Source of the DNA: Oceanicoccus sp. KOV_DT_Chl
GTDB lineage: Bacteria; Pseudomonadota; Gammaproteobacteria; Pseudomonadales; Dasaniaceae
DNA length: 64,000 nucleotides
NCBI RefSeq assembly: GCF_900120175.1
Contig: NZ_FQLF01000002.1
Location: forward strand, 1,488,001-1,552,000
Direction: 5' to 3'
Shown: in pieces, positions 1 to 9,119 of the stretch
How positions within the stretch are numbered: position 1 is the first letter of the stretch
How the letters are laid out: the number at the start of each line of letters is the position of its first letter
The notes under the pieces: generated by a model
The model's database searches: none
What the model was told of the DNA's origin: nothing
What the model saw: the letters and a program-made list of their open reading frames with translations, nothing else
Program-made: the position numbers and the translations under genes

Positions 1-539
1 ATGGTCAATTCAAAATCGACCAAGGCCGCAGTCGGCATTAAACCGACACCTAAACACATCATCTTTTCCTGAGTTTGAGTATCGGTCACTACGGTCACCC
101 GTGTCGCCTCGGAGCCAGTACCGGCAGTCGTAGGAATAGCAATAATGGGAAGCCCAACAGGCACTGGATTGGGCGCTTTATAATCTCGCATTTCACCTTC
201 ATGCACCGCCAACACCGCGACGGCTTTGGCCGTATCGATAGAGCTACCGCCCCCTAGCGCTACGACACAATCAAATTGTCCCTGCTCCCAATAATTGAGC
301 GCTGCTGACACGGAGTCGGTGGTGGGATCAGGCACGCATCCAGTAAAAACACCATAAGCAAATCCGGCTCGCTTAAGCTGATCATTAAGCTTTTGCACAT
401 AGCCACACTGAAGCATATAAGGGTCGCTAATCAATAGTGGATTGCTTAAGCCCAACTCCGTTAACACCGTCGCCAGCTCCCCACTGGCACCAGCACCAAT
501 ACGTGAAACCCTGGGCAAGTAAATAGATGAAACCGTCAC
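1..539 (-). CDS. Iron-containing alcohol dehydrogenase, 5' part (runs off window)
   Basis: This is the N-terminal ~179 residues of an Fe-type (group III) alcohol dehydrogenase; the rest lies left of the window. The translation shows the nucleotide-binding stretch GGGSSIDTAKAV and the family motif IPTTAGTGSEATR. I place the start at a GTG (537-539) because a strong Shine-Dalgarno (AAAGGAG, complement of 547-553) lies 7 bases upstream and no in-frame ATG fits better. It is divergent from the DUF3604 gene, with 143 bases between them. The family reduces or oxidises diverse alcohols and aldehydes with NAD(P), so the substrate cannot be assigned. It is not the same gene as the dehydrogenase at 54624. 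Confidence 0.85.
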   Translation of the reverse strand, partial: MTVSSIYLPRVSRIGAGASGELATVLTELGLSNPLLISDPYMLQCGYVQKLNDQLKRAGFAYGVFTGCVPDPTTDSVSAALNYWEQGQFDCVVALGGGSSIDTAKAVAVLAVHEGEMRDYKAPNPVPVGLPIIAIPTTAGTGSEATRVTVVTDTQTQEKMMCLGVGLMPTAALVDFELT

Positions 540-682
540 TAAAACGCTCCTTTATAACCGCTAAACCACCATTATTTTCTCTGATCTTATAGGATAAGGG
601 ACCAGCGGGGCAGCAGCTAGGCTAATCTATTAAAGTGTCCTGATATTAACCGGGCAACTAGCGATCAGAATAGGTATGCATT

Positions 683-2752
683 ATGTGGTTAACAGGTAAA
701 AAACAAAAGCCGACCGAAAGCAGTTACTTAGCTCACACTTACCAGCTGATTACCTCACTATTTCTCGCTGCATCGCTGGCCTCCGCAGCACCGACAGTGA
801 CCGAACAGCGCAGCAAGTGCCAGAATTATGCACCGCTAAAGCGTCCGCTGTTTGGCGATTTACATGTGCATACCAGCTACTCTTTTGACTCTTATGTCTC
901 CAGCCAACGCAATGATCCCTGGGCAGCTTACCGCTACGCCAAGGGCCAGCCCATTACGCTGTCTGATGCCGATGGAAAACAAACCGTCACCGCACAAATT
1001 GGACGCCCGCTGGATTTTACCGCGCTTACTGATCACGCCGAGTTTCTAGGCGAAATGAATATATGCACCACCGACCCCTGGTCACTGGGTTATTGGGCTC
1101 CACTATGCCTGTTATCACGCAGCGATACTTTTATCGTCCAACTCATTGGTGCCAGTTGGTGGGTCAATCTAGGCGTCGCTGATAGCTCCAAGGCGAAGGA
1201 GCGTTCAATGGTTTGCGACTTTCCAGGCGAAGATTGCGAGCAACGGCTCAACGTGTTTTGGGACAATATCCAACAGGCGGCAGAAGACCATTATGACCGC
1301 AGCGAAAACTGCAGCTTTACCACTTTTATCGGCTACGAATACACCGACGCCCCCAATTATAAAAACCTGCATCGCAACGTTATCTTTCGCAATGAACGGG
1401 TCACCGCCAGCCCCATTAATACCTACGATACTGGCACCAACAATGTGCCCGAACTCTGGCGGCGCTTGCGCAGCGAATGTATTGACGGCGATCAGGGCTG
1501 CGATGTGCTAGCCATTCCTCACAATGCCAACCTGAGCGGCGGCTTGATGTTTCCGGACCCAAGCACCAAAGCTGAGGCAATAGATCGCGACTTCTTTGAG
1601 CCGCTGTTTGAAATGACCCAGCATAAATCGGCTTCCGAGTGCCGCTTTGATCGACTACTCGGGCGCGGTGTCGATACCGAGGACGAACTGTGTACCTTTG
1701 AACAAAACAAGAACGATACCCTCGCCTCTCTTGGCTACCTTAACGGCAAAATGCAATCAGACCAAGGCATGCCCGTTGCTCTCGACGACTTTGGCCGCCG
1801 CAATATGATTCGCAACGTCTTAAAAGATGGCCTGGCCCTTGAGCAAATAAGCGGTATTAATCCTTTCAAATTAGGCTTCATTGGTTCCACCGATACCCAT
1901 AGCGCAACCCCGGGCGGGGCTGAAGAAGATAATTATGTAGGACATTTAGGCCGACGTGATTCCGGCTACCGTAATGTGCAGGATCATTTTTGGGATAACC
2001 CCGGTGGTCTAGCCGTGGTATGGGCAGAAGAAAATTCCCGCGATGCTATTTTCGAAAGTATGCGCAACAAAGAAACCTACGCCACCAGCGGTACCCGCCC
2101 CATCGTCAGGGTGTTCGGTGGCTGGGATTTTGACCCCGCAATATGTGACGCAGCGGATCTGGTAAGCCAAGGCTATGCTAACGGCGTTCCTATGGGGGGC
2201 GACCTCGGCAACGCTCCCGCCGGCACAGCGCCAATATTTGTCGTCAATGCACTAAAAGACAGTGGTATTGGCCAGAATCCCGGCACTGATTTACAGCGAA
2301 TACAAATTATTAAAGGCTGGCTGGATAGTGATGGCCGAACCCACGAAAAGGTTTTTGATATTGCCGGCAACGCGAATAATGGTGCCAGTGTAGACCCCAA
2401 TAGTTGCGCAGTAATCGGCGACGGCGCAAAACAATTATGCGCGGTATGGAAAGACCCCGAGTTTAACAGCGAACAGCGCGCCTTTTACTATGCCCGTATT
2501 CTAGAGAACCCTAGCTGCCGCTGGAGCACCATGCAATGTCAGGCTGCTGGAGTGAATCCATTCGCCAACGACTGCCAAACACAAGCTGAAAAAATGAATA
2601 AAAAATATCGCGAAGGCAGCGCCATCGGCGATGTATTTGGAAAATGCTGTCTGGCCGAAAAAGATGAGCCTTATTATTCGCCAACCATTCAAGAACGGGC
2701 CTGGACTTCTCCCATTTGGTATAACCCTGGCTCACATCGACTTATTCGTTAA
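683..2752 (+). CDS. DUF3604 domain-containing exported protein
   Basis: A 689-residue protein with an N-terminal hydrophobic segment (about residues 20-36, ending SLASAAP) that looks like a cleavable Sec signal, so a periplasmic or secreted location is likely. The mature part begins with GDLHVHTSYS (about 58-67) and has TDHAEF (about 116-121) and a later STDTHSATPGG. These His/Asp-rich motifs resemble metal-binding motifs of PHP-type phosphoesterases and are the hallmark of the DUF3604 family. Cysteines are numerous, as is usual for exported members. Length is normal for the family. The biochemical function is unknown to me; a metal-dependent hydrolase is the reasonable guess. It stands alone, with no clear operon partner. 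Confidence 0.85.
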   Translation: MWLTGKKQKPTESSYLAHTYQLITSLFLAASLASAAPTVTEQRSKCQNYAPLKRPLFGDLHVHTSYSFDSYVSSQRNDPWAAYRYAKGQPITLSDADGKQTVTAQIGRPLDFTALTDHAEFLGEMNICTTDPWSLGYWAPLCLLSRSDTFIVQLIGASWWVNLGVADSSKAKERSMVCDFPGEDCEQRLNVFWDNIQQAAEDHYDRSENCSFTTFIGYEYTDAPNYKNLHRNVIFRNERVTASPINTYDTGTNNVPELWRRLRSECIDGDQGCDVLAIPHNANLSGGLMFPDPSTKAEAIDRDFFEPLFEMTQHKSASECRFDRLLGRGVDTEDELCTFEQNKNDTLASLGYLNGKMQSDQGMPVALDDFGRRNMIRNVLKDGLALEQISGINPFKLGFIGSTDTHSATPGGAEEDNYVGHLGRRDSGYRNVQDHFWDNPGGLAVVWAEENSRDAIFESMRNKETYATSGTRPIVRVFGGWDFDPAICDAADLVSQGYANGVPMGGDLGNAPAGTAPIFVVNALKDSGIGQNPGTDLQRIQIIKGWLDSDGRTHEKVFDIAGNANNGASVDPNSCAVIGDGAKQLCAVWKDPEFNSEQRAFYYARILENPSCRWSTMQCQAAGVNPFANDCQTQAEKMNKKYREGSAIGDVFGKCCLAEKDEPYYSPTIQERAWTSPIWYNPGSHRLIR

Positions 2753-2848
2753 TATAAAATCAACGCCGCGCAGCAGTTCTAATTGACTGCAACGCTAATC
2801 GATATAGTATAGAGCGTTCAACATGTTTAACTCGAGCGCTTTTAGATT

Positions 2849-4081
2849 TTGGATAATCGATCTCATGATTATGACTACACCGTAATCGGAGGCGGCATTG
2901 TCGGCGTCGCTACGGCCTGGCAGTTACAACAGCAGCTACCAACACGTTCAGTTCTATTAATTGAAAAAGAACACGCACTAGCTCAACATCAAACCGGTCA
3001 TAACAGCGGCGTCATCCACGCTGGTGTTTATTATCAGCCCGGTAGCCTAAAGGCTGATTTCTGTCAGCGCGGCGCAAAAGCTACCATCGCTTTTTGCCAG
3101 CAACATAATATTGCTTACCAACAACCCGGTAAATTATTGGTAGCCACCAGCGCGTTGGAATACCAACGCCTGCTTGATTTACAGCGCCGATGCCAACAAA
3201 ACCAACTCGAAGTTGAATACCTGGACCAAACGGCACTGCAAAAACTTGAACCCAATATCAATGGCTTGGCAGCATTACGGGTGAACGACACCGGTATTGT
3301 GGACTACAAGCAGCTCACTCATGTGATGGCTCAGCGATTTCGACAAGCCGGTGGCCACGTGCAATTTAATACGCAATTACAAGCAGCCAAAGAATGTCCT
3401 GACAATATTCAACTACGCACGAATCAAGGCGTAATCAACAGCCGATATGTCATTGCCTGTAGCGGCTTACAGGCAGATAGAACTGCACGCTTATTTAATA
3501 TTGATATCGATTTTTCCATCATTCCATTTCGCGGCGAGTACTATCAATTAAAGCCGCAACATCGCAATATCGTAAAGCATTTAATATATCCAATTCCCGA
3601 CCCAGCCCTGCCGTTTTTGGGAGTACATCTCACACCTATGATTGATGGCAATATCACTGTAGGTCCCAACGCAGTGCTAGGGTGGAAAAGAGAGGGGTAT
3701 CAACAGTGGAATTTTTCGATAACAGATAGCGCCGAATTTTTATCCTTTGCTGGCTTCTGGCGTTTAAGCGCGCAGCAACTATCTTCTGGTCTAAGCGAAT
3801 TTAAAGATAGTTTATATAAACGCGGTTACTTAAAACGCGTACAAAAATACTGCTCGCAGCTGAGCCTTGATGACCTGCAACCTTACCCTGCGGGAATAAG
3901 AGCGCAAGCAGTTAAGCAAGACGGAAGCCTAATTCACGACTTTTTGTTTACCGAATCACCACGCAGCTTGCATGTATGTAACGCACCCTCGCCAGCGGCG
4001 ACATCAGCCATTCCCATCAGTGAATATATTGTCAATAAAATGCTAACAAAAACCGGGGAAGATATTAATAAACCTGACTAG
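2849..4081 (+). CDS. lhgO: L-2-hydroxyglutarate oxidase/dehydrogenase
   Basis: A FAD-dependent DAO-fold oxidoreductase of 410 residues, the usual LhgO length. It oxidises L-2-hydroxyglutarate to 2-oxoglutarate and normally passes electrons to the quinone pool at the inner membrane. The dinucleotide motif GGGIVGVATAWQL lies at about residues 13-25, followed by the characteristic GHNSGVIHAGVYY and PGSLKADFC stretches. The only plausible start is TTG at 2849: a TAG sits two codons upstream in frame and no in-frame ATG precedes the FAD motif. No good ribosome binding site is visible, so expression may be low. It converges on the Trm112-like gene with only 15 bases between them. Confidence 0.88.
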   Translation: MDNRSHDYDYTVIGGGIVGVATAWQLQQQLPTRSVLLIEKEHALAQHQTGHNSGVIHAGVYYQPGSLKADFCQRGAKATIAFCQQHNIAYQQPGKLLVATSALEYQRLLDLQRRCQQNQLEVEYLDQTALQKLEPNINGLAALRVNDTGIVDYKQLTHVMAQRFRQAGGHVQFNTQLQAAKECPDNIQLRTNQGVINSRYVIACSGLQADRTARLFNIDIDFSIIPFRGEYYQLKPQHRNIVKHLIYPIPDPALPFLGVHLTPMIDGNITVGPNAVLGWKREGYQQWNFSITDSAEFLSFAGFWRLSAQQLSSGLSEFKDSLYKRGYLKRVQKYCSQLSLDDLQPYPAGIRAQAVKQDGSLIHDFLFTESPRSLHVCNAPSPAATSAIPISEYIVNKMLTKTGEDINKPD

Positions 4082-4096
4082 TAGAATTTATTGCCA

Positions 4097-4327
4097 TCAA
4101 TCATTAATAAATCGATTATGATCAGTTACCGTCGGCAACTCATCTACGGGGAGCTTAAACCATTTCTCCCCCTCTTCTGGCAGCATCACCGGGATATCTT
4201 CAACAATAGGATACTGGCGTCCACAGTCGCATGCCAGCCAATCTTTTTTCACACTGGTCAACACTCCCTTGCCTTTGGCAGCGCATTGGGGACAACGAAA
4301 AACATCAAGTATTTTTTCAACATTCAT
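4097..4327 (-). CDS. Trm112-like (UPF0434/YcaR) zinc-binding small protein
   Basis: A 76-residue protein of the Trm112/UPF0434 family. It shows a CPQC pair near the N-terminus and a second pair in CDCGRQYPIVEDIPVML, the family signature for a Zn site. Family members elsewhere act as small activating partners of SAM methyltransferases, although many bacterial ones are uncharacterised. I start at the ATG at 4327 because a GAAGTGAG stretch precedes it; longer in-frame starts would overlap the upstream MFS gene. It is last in a minus-strand group with two PucC-like carriers and a SAM methyltransferase, which makes partnership with that methyltransferase a testable idea. In E. coli the homologue sits in a different context, by lpxK/kdsB. 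Confidence 0.8.
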   Translation of the reverse strand: MNVEKILDVFRCPQCAAKGKGVLTSVKKDWLACDCGRQYPIVEDIPVMLPEEGEKWFKLPVDELPTVTDHNRFIND

Positions 4328-4349
4328 AATTTTCTCACTTCTCATAACT

Positions 4350-5741
4350 TTAAGCATTGATTTCAGTTCGCGCACCTGATTGCAAACCCTCAATGGTGAC
4401 ATTGCGCACAGTCAAATAACACAGCAATACCATCACCGCCTGCAAGATAAATATTAAAGCGAAGGCAATATTTTTATCCAGCCAACCGGTTTCTATAAAT
4501 AAGGAATACAACGTACCACTCACGGTAAATGACAAAAATAAACCAATAACCTGGGCTAAACTCCACAAACCGAAATATTTACTCTCCTGTCCTGCGACTG
4601 TCATATCTGCCATAAAACTAATGGACGGAAACACATATAAACCCAGAGAAAAAGCACTGAAACAATAACAGATATAGAAAAGTGTCAGATTCTGCAGATA
4701 AGATGCTGCTGCCAGCAAAATGAAGCCTAACAATGACAAACCGGCGCCAATACGCAGTAATTTTTTCCCAAAATCCATTGGCAAGGTTTTATCATTAGCT
4801 GTGCTTTCTCCTGCCGCCTCTTTCCTTTTCTTGCGTTTACTTGCGGTGACACCAACAAAGATTCCACAGGCCGCCATCCCTACGGTTTGCAAGCCGTTAT
4901 ACAAACGCTGAAAAATAGTGGCGTCACCGGCCTCCATGGCAAACAAGTCCTTCGCCCACACTTCTTGTAACATGTCCTGCAAAAAAACAGATAGTAGCGA
5001 AAAAATAATAAATACAAAAAATAACGCTGCATGCCGATTGTATTTAATCACTTGTATGGACTCTTTCATCGGCTCTAATAATTTTACCGGTTTCGGCGGA
5101 TTCCTTTTCAGCTCTAGCAACTGCTCTCCAGTCAAACGTGTTTCCAATCCCCACAAACCCAGCACTGTAATACCTAACATAATCACGGGCGACAGGTTAT
5201 ACATAAACTGCATACCTTCCGGTGAATACACAGGCATTAACAAGGCAAAAACCCATGCCCACCCAGCCATAGCCAAGGCCTGTACAGTCCACGTCATGGT
5301 GACCACTCTTGATCGAGTTTCATCTGTAGTCACGTCATTTAATAAGTCGAGAAAAACATTGGCTTGCATAGCAATACAAATACCAAAAGCACAAAATAAT
5401 AATAAACAGCCAAAATACGCTAACGGGTCTCCAGCTTGCATTGCCAGTAATACTGGAGGCATAAACGGAAAGGCCATACCACCAAGCAATGTGCCCAGCA
5501 GCATGTAAGGGGTTCGCCGATAACCTAATATCGGCCAGCGCTCACACATACGACCAATAATGGGCTGAATCGGACCAAACAAGGTATAAATACCAATAAT
5601 AAAAGCGACTAAAAACGCTGGCAGCCCTAAATCAGCCACAGCGATACGGTTAAAACTGGACACCACTAAACAGAAGCTCCAGGCAATACCCACCTTCTGC
5701 AAAGTAAATTGAATCTTTGCTCTGTTTTCACTAACAACCAT
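4350..5741 (-). CDS. PucC-like MFS transporter (copy 1)
   Basis: An MFS membrane protein of about 463 residues with roughly 12 hydrophobic segments. It resembles the PucC/LhaA (BCD) family through SFNRIAVADLG in TM1 and IIGRMCERWPILGYRRTPY in the loop after TM2. Characterised PucC proteins assist light-harvesting complex assembly or pigment delivery in phototrophs, but no photosynthesis gene is in this window. The start at 5741 (ATG) has a GAGG 6 bases upstream; the longer TTG start at 5753 is less likely. It is a diverged paralogue of the next gene (5805-7181), from which it is separated by 63 bases, and is followed by the Trm112-like gene. The substrate is unknown. Confidence 0.8.
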   Translation of the reverse strand: MVVSENRAKIQFTLQKVGIAWSFCLVVSSFNRIAVADLGLPAFLVAFIIGIYTLFGPIQPIIGRMCERWPILGYRRTPYMLLGTLLGGMAFPFMPPVLLAMQAGDPLAYFGCLLLFCAFGICIAMQANVFLDLLNDVTTDETRSRVVTMTWTVQALAMAGWAWVFALLMPVYSPEGMQFMYNLSPVIMLGITVLGLWGLETRLTGEQLLELKRNPPKPVKLLEPMKESIQVIKYNRHAALFFVFIIFSLLSVFLQDMLQEVWAKDLFAMEAGDATIFQRLYNGLQTVGMAACGIFVGVTASKRKKRKEAAGESTANDKTLPMDFGKKLLRIGAGLSLLGFILLAAASYLQNLTLFYICYCFSAFSLGLYVFPSISFMADMTVAGQESKYFGLWSLAQVIGLFLSFTVSGTLYSLFIETGWLDKNIAFALIFILQAVMVLLCYLTVRNVTIEGLQSGARTEINA

Positions 5742-5804
5742 GCTTAACCTCAACTAAAAACGTCAGTGGATTATCTAGCAGCTCAACCTTTAACCCAGGA
5801 GCCA

Positions 5805-7181
5805 CTAACCTAAATCTGCTTCCATCGCCTTGCTCATGCCATCGCGATTTATATTTTTATCCAATGAATAGTGTGCTACCCGCCATAAAAACCATAAACT
5901 ACTCAACGTGATCAATGCTTCAATAACAAAAATCAGCGCGAAGCCGGATGTCGCAGCCATCAGCCCGCTTTCAATCCATAGCGTCACTAATTGACCACCC
6001 ATCATTGACGCTATGCCGTTAGCAAAGGCAATAGCTAACCCCCACAAGCCGATATAAGCGCCACGCTCAGACTCAGTGGTAAATTCCATCATCGCCGTTA
6101 AGGTGCCAACCAAGGCAAAACCGTTAAAGAAGCCCATAATGACCAGCGATAAATTGACGATATCGCTACCACTATTTAGCGCACCATAGGACAACATCAA
6201 CAGGCTTAAGCTGATGCCACTAATACCCAAAGTGATCGCATTACGTTTTGACAGGCTACCCTTGAACACCAGCAGCCCCATGACAAACATGCCGACAATA
6301 GCGCCGCCACCCCAAATTTGCTGGAAGCGCCCCGTTTCACCAACGGTCATATTCAATACTTCAGCCCCAAAGACTTCGAGAATATTGTCTTGTAAACTAT
6401 AGCCAATCTGAAATAAGAAAATAAACAAGAAAAAATTTCGAACGGCCGCATCGTGATAGACGGCAACAACAAAGTCTTTCAAACTGCCATGACTATCCTG
6501 TTCTTTATTCTGAATAACAGCATCACCTTTCACCCGCCTGGGCTCAACACCAATCACCCCAAGCAACGTAACAATGGCAACCACCGGGACTGATAAAAAG
6601 TACAGGGACTTCATCGTATCGATATCATAATCAGGCATATAGCCACGAATGAATTGCAGCGAAGCAATCATACCTATAATCAACATCGTCCAGATCAATG
6701 CCGTCACTATGCCCCGGCTACGCTCAGGGATAACCTCCGCCACCAGGGCTAAATGGTTCGCGCCAGCCATGGCAAAGCCGATACCGAATACGATCAACAC
6801 TAAAAAGCCGGCGACGTATGCCGCGTAAGGGAAAGCAATAAAACCAATAGCATCAGGGTGTTCAGCCATCGGAATGACAATATAAGGTAACAGCGCTACC
6901 GCTACTGCTGACAACACCATGCCTAATACAATATAAGGTGTACGGTGCAAACCAAAAATGGGGGCTCGGTCGGCGATACGGCCGTAAATTACCTGAAAAG
7001 GTGATAAGAAGTGATAGAGCCCCAACATGCTGGTGACGATGACCGCAGCAATGCCTAATTCGTAAATCGCGATTCGATTGAAATTACTGGTTAACAATGC
7101 AAATAACCAACCCGCCGCCGCTCGCGGTAAAGTCAGTTGAAATGCCTGCACGATGCCTTTAATTTTTGATGGTGCTGGCAT
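5805..7181 (-). CDS. PucC-like MFS transporter (copy 2)
   Basis: Second PucC-like MFS carrier, about 458 residues with 12 predicted membrane spans. It carries NFNRIAIYELG and YGRIADRAPIFGLHRTPY, aligning with the corresponding motifs of the neighbouring copy. I prefer the ATG at 7181 because GGGAG lies 8 bases upstream; the longer reading to 7262 would overlap the methyltransferase by 40 bases and adds a non-conserved hydrophilic leader. It sits between the methyltransferase and copy 1, so the three are probably co-transcribed. The two copies are clearly diverged, which suggests different substrates or a heteromeric pair more than a recent duplication. Function is inferred only from the family. 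Confidence 0.8.
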   Translation of the reverse strand: MPAPSKIKGIVQAFQLTLPRAAAGWLFALLTSNFNRIAIYELGIAAVIVTSMLGLYHFLSPFQVIYGRIADRAPIFGLHRTPYIVLGMVLSAVAVALLPYIVIPMAEHPDAIGFIAFPYAAYVAGFLVLIVFGIGFAMAGANHLALVAEVIPERSRGIVTALIWTMLIIGMIASLQFIRGYMPDYDIDTMKSLYFLSVPVVAIVTLLGVIGVEPRRVKGDAVIQNKEQDSHGSLKDFVVAVYHDAAVRNFFLFIFLFQIGYSLQDNILEVFGAEVLNMTVGETGRFQQIWGGGAIVGMFVMGLLVFKGSLSKRNAITLGISGISLSLLMLSYGALNSGSDIVNLSLVIMGFFNGFALVGTLTAMMEFTTESERGAYIGLWGLAIAFANGIASMMGGQLVTLWIESGLMAATSGFALIFVIEALITLSSLWFLWRVAHYSLDKNINRDGMSKAMEADLG

Positions 7182-7222
7182 TACTTTTTCTCCCGGGTTG
7201 GTCTGGTCAGAGCGCCTGACAT

Positions 7223-8020
7223 TTACGCCATTCCAGTGACAGTCATCAAGCCAAACTGCCATTGAATGGTTTCTGGCTGATCCAGGTTGTCAAACTCCTC
7301 CTCTGCCCAAGGGGTAATTTCTGCCATTAATTCCGTCAGGGTCTCGGTATCCAGGCTCCAGGTTTCATTGTGAATTCGGTTTTGCATTTTTTCTAAAATG
7401 TCACGCCCGGAAGCCACTTCAGTCCATTCGCAGGCTGTTGTTTCCTCACCGATTGTGCCACCCAACTTTTTAATAAATTCATGCAAAGCAGGGCCTGCAG
7501 CATCAGTAGGCATCATGTCGGGATTAATTCCGGCGGTCATAATTCTGGACGCCATTCGCAACTTACTGGCGATAGATTCTGCATCCAGCACATCACGCCC
7601 GATAATAAATTGGCCACCGGGTTTTAACACCCGCTGCGCTTCACGTAATGCACAACGCCAGCAATCAATTTGGTGTAGCACGTTGCACGTTATCACCGCA
7701 TCAAAAGTGTTATCTGCAAAGGGCAACTTTAGAATGGTACCAACTGAATTGGTAATCGGGATCTTGCGCTCAGCGGCCAGCTTTCTGCTGGCTTTTTGCA
7801 TATGATGCTCAATATCAATCGCAATCATGTCAGTATTAGCTGCAATCGGTACTGAAATACGCCCCGCTCCAGCGCCCAAATCCAGTATCTGTTTCCCTTC
7901 ACCAATAATCGCCGCAACTGATCGCCCCAGATCCTCAGCCGCTGCCTGCGGAATCTTATTGATGTCGTTATAAATCGCCGCTACTTCGACATAGGACATT
8001 TCATTGTAAGCCTTACTCAT
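7223..8020 (-). CDS. Class I SAM-dependent methyltransferase
   Basis: A 265-residue Rossmann-fold methyltransferase with motif I LDLGAGAGRISVPIA (about residues 46-60), an acidic end to strand 2 (IAIDIEHHM) and the motif IV/V region LPFADNTFDAVITCNVLHQI, then RVLKPGGQFIIG. The acceptor cannot be told from sequence; the fold group includes ubiquinone/menaquinone and small-molecule methyltransferases. It is the first gene of the minus-strand set with two PucC-like carriers and a Trm112-like protein. The short distance to the next gene suggests one transcript. The upstream 244-base divergent region holds a perfect 12-base palindrome that could be its operator. Confidence 0.82.
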   Translation of the reverse strand: MSKAYNEMSYVEVAAIYNDINKIPQAAAEDLGRSVAAIIGEGKQILDLGAGAGRISVPIAANTDMIAIDIEHHMQKASRKLAAERKIPITNSVGTILKLPFADNTFDAVITCNVLHQIDCWRCALREAQRVLKPGGQFIIGRDVLDAESIASKLRMASRIMTAGINPDMMPTDAAGPALHEFIKKLGGTIGEETTACEWTEVASGRDILEKMQNRIHNETWSLDTETLTELMAEITPWAEEEFDNLDQPETIQWQFGLMTVTGMA

Positions 8021-8094
8021 AAATCACCTTTAATTTGCAGCTAACGTTCTCTTGATCCAGAAGACCGACTCTACATCAAAAACTAATATCGAAA

Positions 8095-8106
8095 TATATC
8101 GATATA
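8095..8106. promoter_or_regulatory. Perfect 12-bp palindrome in divergent intergenic region
   Basis: TATATCGATATA is a perfect inverted repeat, preceded by a related half (ATATCG) a few bases earlier. It lies in the AT-rich 244-base space (8021-8264) between the divergent methyltransferase and NIT-domain genes, about 75 bases upstream of the methyltransferase start. A repressor or activator site for that operon is possible. No protein is assigned and AT-rich palindromes also arise by chance. I see nothing else in this gap. Confidence 0.25.
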
Positions 8107-8264
8107 GGTATATTTACATAAGCTTACAATTATTAACCCTTCAAATAACTGCTACTGAATGATCCAATAACAACCCTGCCCTGCGCCCAATTAACCCCTG
8201 GAGTATTGGCCCATTTTCTGCATTGAAGGCCTCAAATGCATGATATTTTGGGTCTAGAAGCTAA

Positions 8265-9119
8265 ATGAATACAATTGCGCACACTTTTGGGGTGGACGAT
8301 CACCAAAACGATGCAACAGCGACAGCTTTTCATCAACAAAGGTTATTTCTCACTACCATCCAACTATTGTGTAGGCTCACTCGCGCCGTCCAGCATCACC
8401 GCGGCGGTAGTATGGCCTACCTCAGTGGCGACCAAACCTTTCTGAATCAACTAAACCAATGCCAATCTCATATCCAAACCTTATTCAGTACCCTGCAATT
8501 AACCCAGGATTTCACTCAGCTACATGAAGCATTAATTAACCTCGCCAATAATTGGGAAACTATTCGACTAGGCTGGGAGCACGACGGAGTGATGCATAAT
8601 TTTGAGTTTCACAGCCACTTACTGGATGAAATTAAAAAGTTGATGCGACAATGCATGCAGTCATTATTGACCGACAGCCGCATTAACCATCGTCATAAGC
8701 AATTGCTACAGCTACAGTTAGGCCAGGCCTTCGATAATATTGAGTCACTGGCAAGGCTGCGGGGACTTAGTACTAATGCCGCCATTATCAAAGCGTGCGG
8801 AGAGGAATCTCATGCCCGTATTTCCTTTTTGCTAAAAGTTATTCCCGAGCAAAATCAGCAACTATTAAAGCAGTACCTACAATTGAAAACAGAAGGCTTT
8901 AAAATTGATGGCATCGAAGTTATCAAACAACAAAGCAAAAGCCTGAACCGTCTATTACTCAGTATTCAAATACAAATCCTGGAAAGCGATCAAATTAATA
9001 TCAATGGGTCCGAATTATTTAGCCTTGCCACAGAAATAATTGAGCAACGCTGGCAAGCACTGGGACAAGGGCTCCAATTAGTTGAACACAATCATTTTGA
9101 CTCCTTAATTCAGCTCTAG
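8265..9119 (+). CDS. Stand-alone NIT (nitrate/nitrite-sensing) domain protein
   Basis: A soluble, mostly helical 284-residue protein resembling the NIT domain (PF08376) of the nitrate-responsive antiterminator NasR. Both characteristic Arg-rich helices are present: VQHHRGGSMAYLSG near residue 45 and SLARLRGLSTNAA near residue 165, equivalent to the RERG/RG(L)S motifs that line the nitrate site. Unlike NasR it has no C-terminal ANTAR domain, and no kinase or cyclase output is visible. It lies immediately upstream of, and in the same direction as, the nitrate ABC transporter genes, so a nitrate/nitrite sensing role for that operon is the natural inference. How it would pass on the signal is unclear. 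Confidence 0.72.
   Translation: MNTIAHTFGVDDHQNDATATAFHQQRLFLTTIQLLCRLTRAVQHHRGGSMAYLSGDQTFLNQLNQCQSHIQTLFSTLQLTQDFTQLHEALINLANNWETIRLGWEHDGVMHNFEFHSHLLDEIKKLMRQCMQSLLTDSRINHRHKQLLQLQLGQAFDNIESLARLRGLSTNAAIIKACGEESHARISFLLKVIPEQNQQLLKQYLQLKTEGFKIDGIEVIKQQSKSLNRLLLSIQIQILESDQININGSELFSLATEIIEQRWQALGQGLQLVEHNHFDSLIQL

Noticed and set aside
4918-5508. 196-codon plus-strand frame opposite the first PucC-like gene
   Set aside because: It is an antisense shadow of a conserved membrane protein gene, with low-complexity Asn/Ser-rich text.
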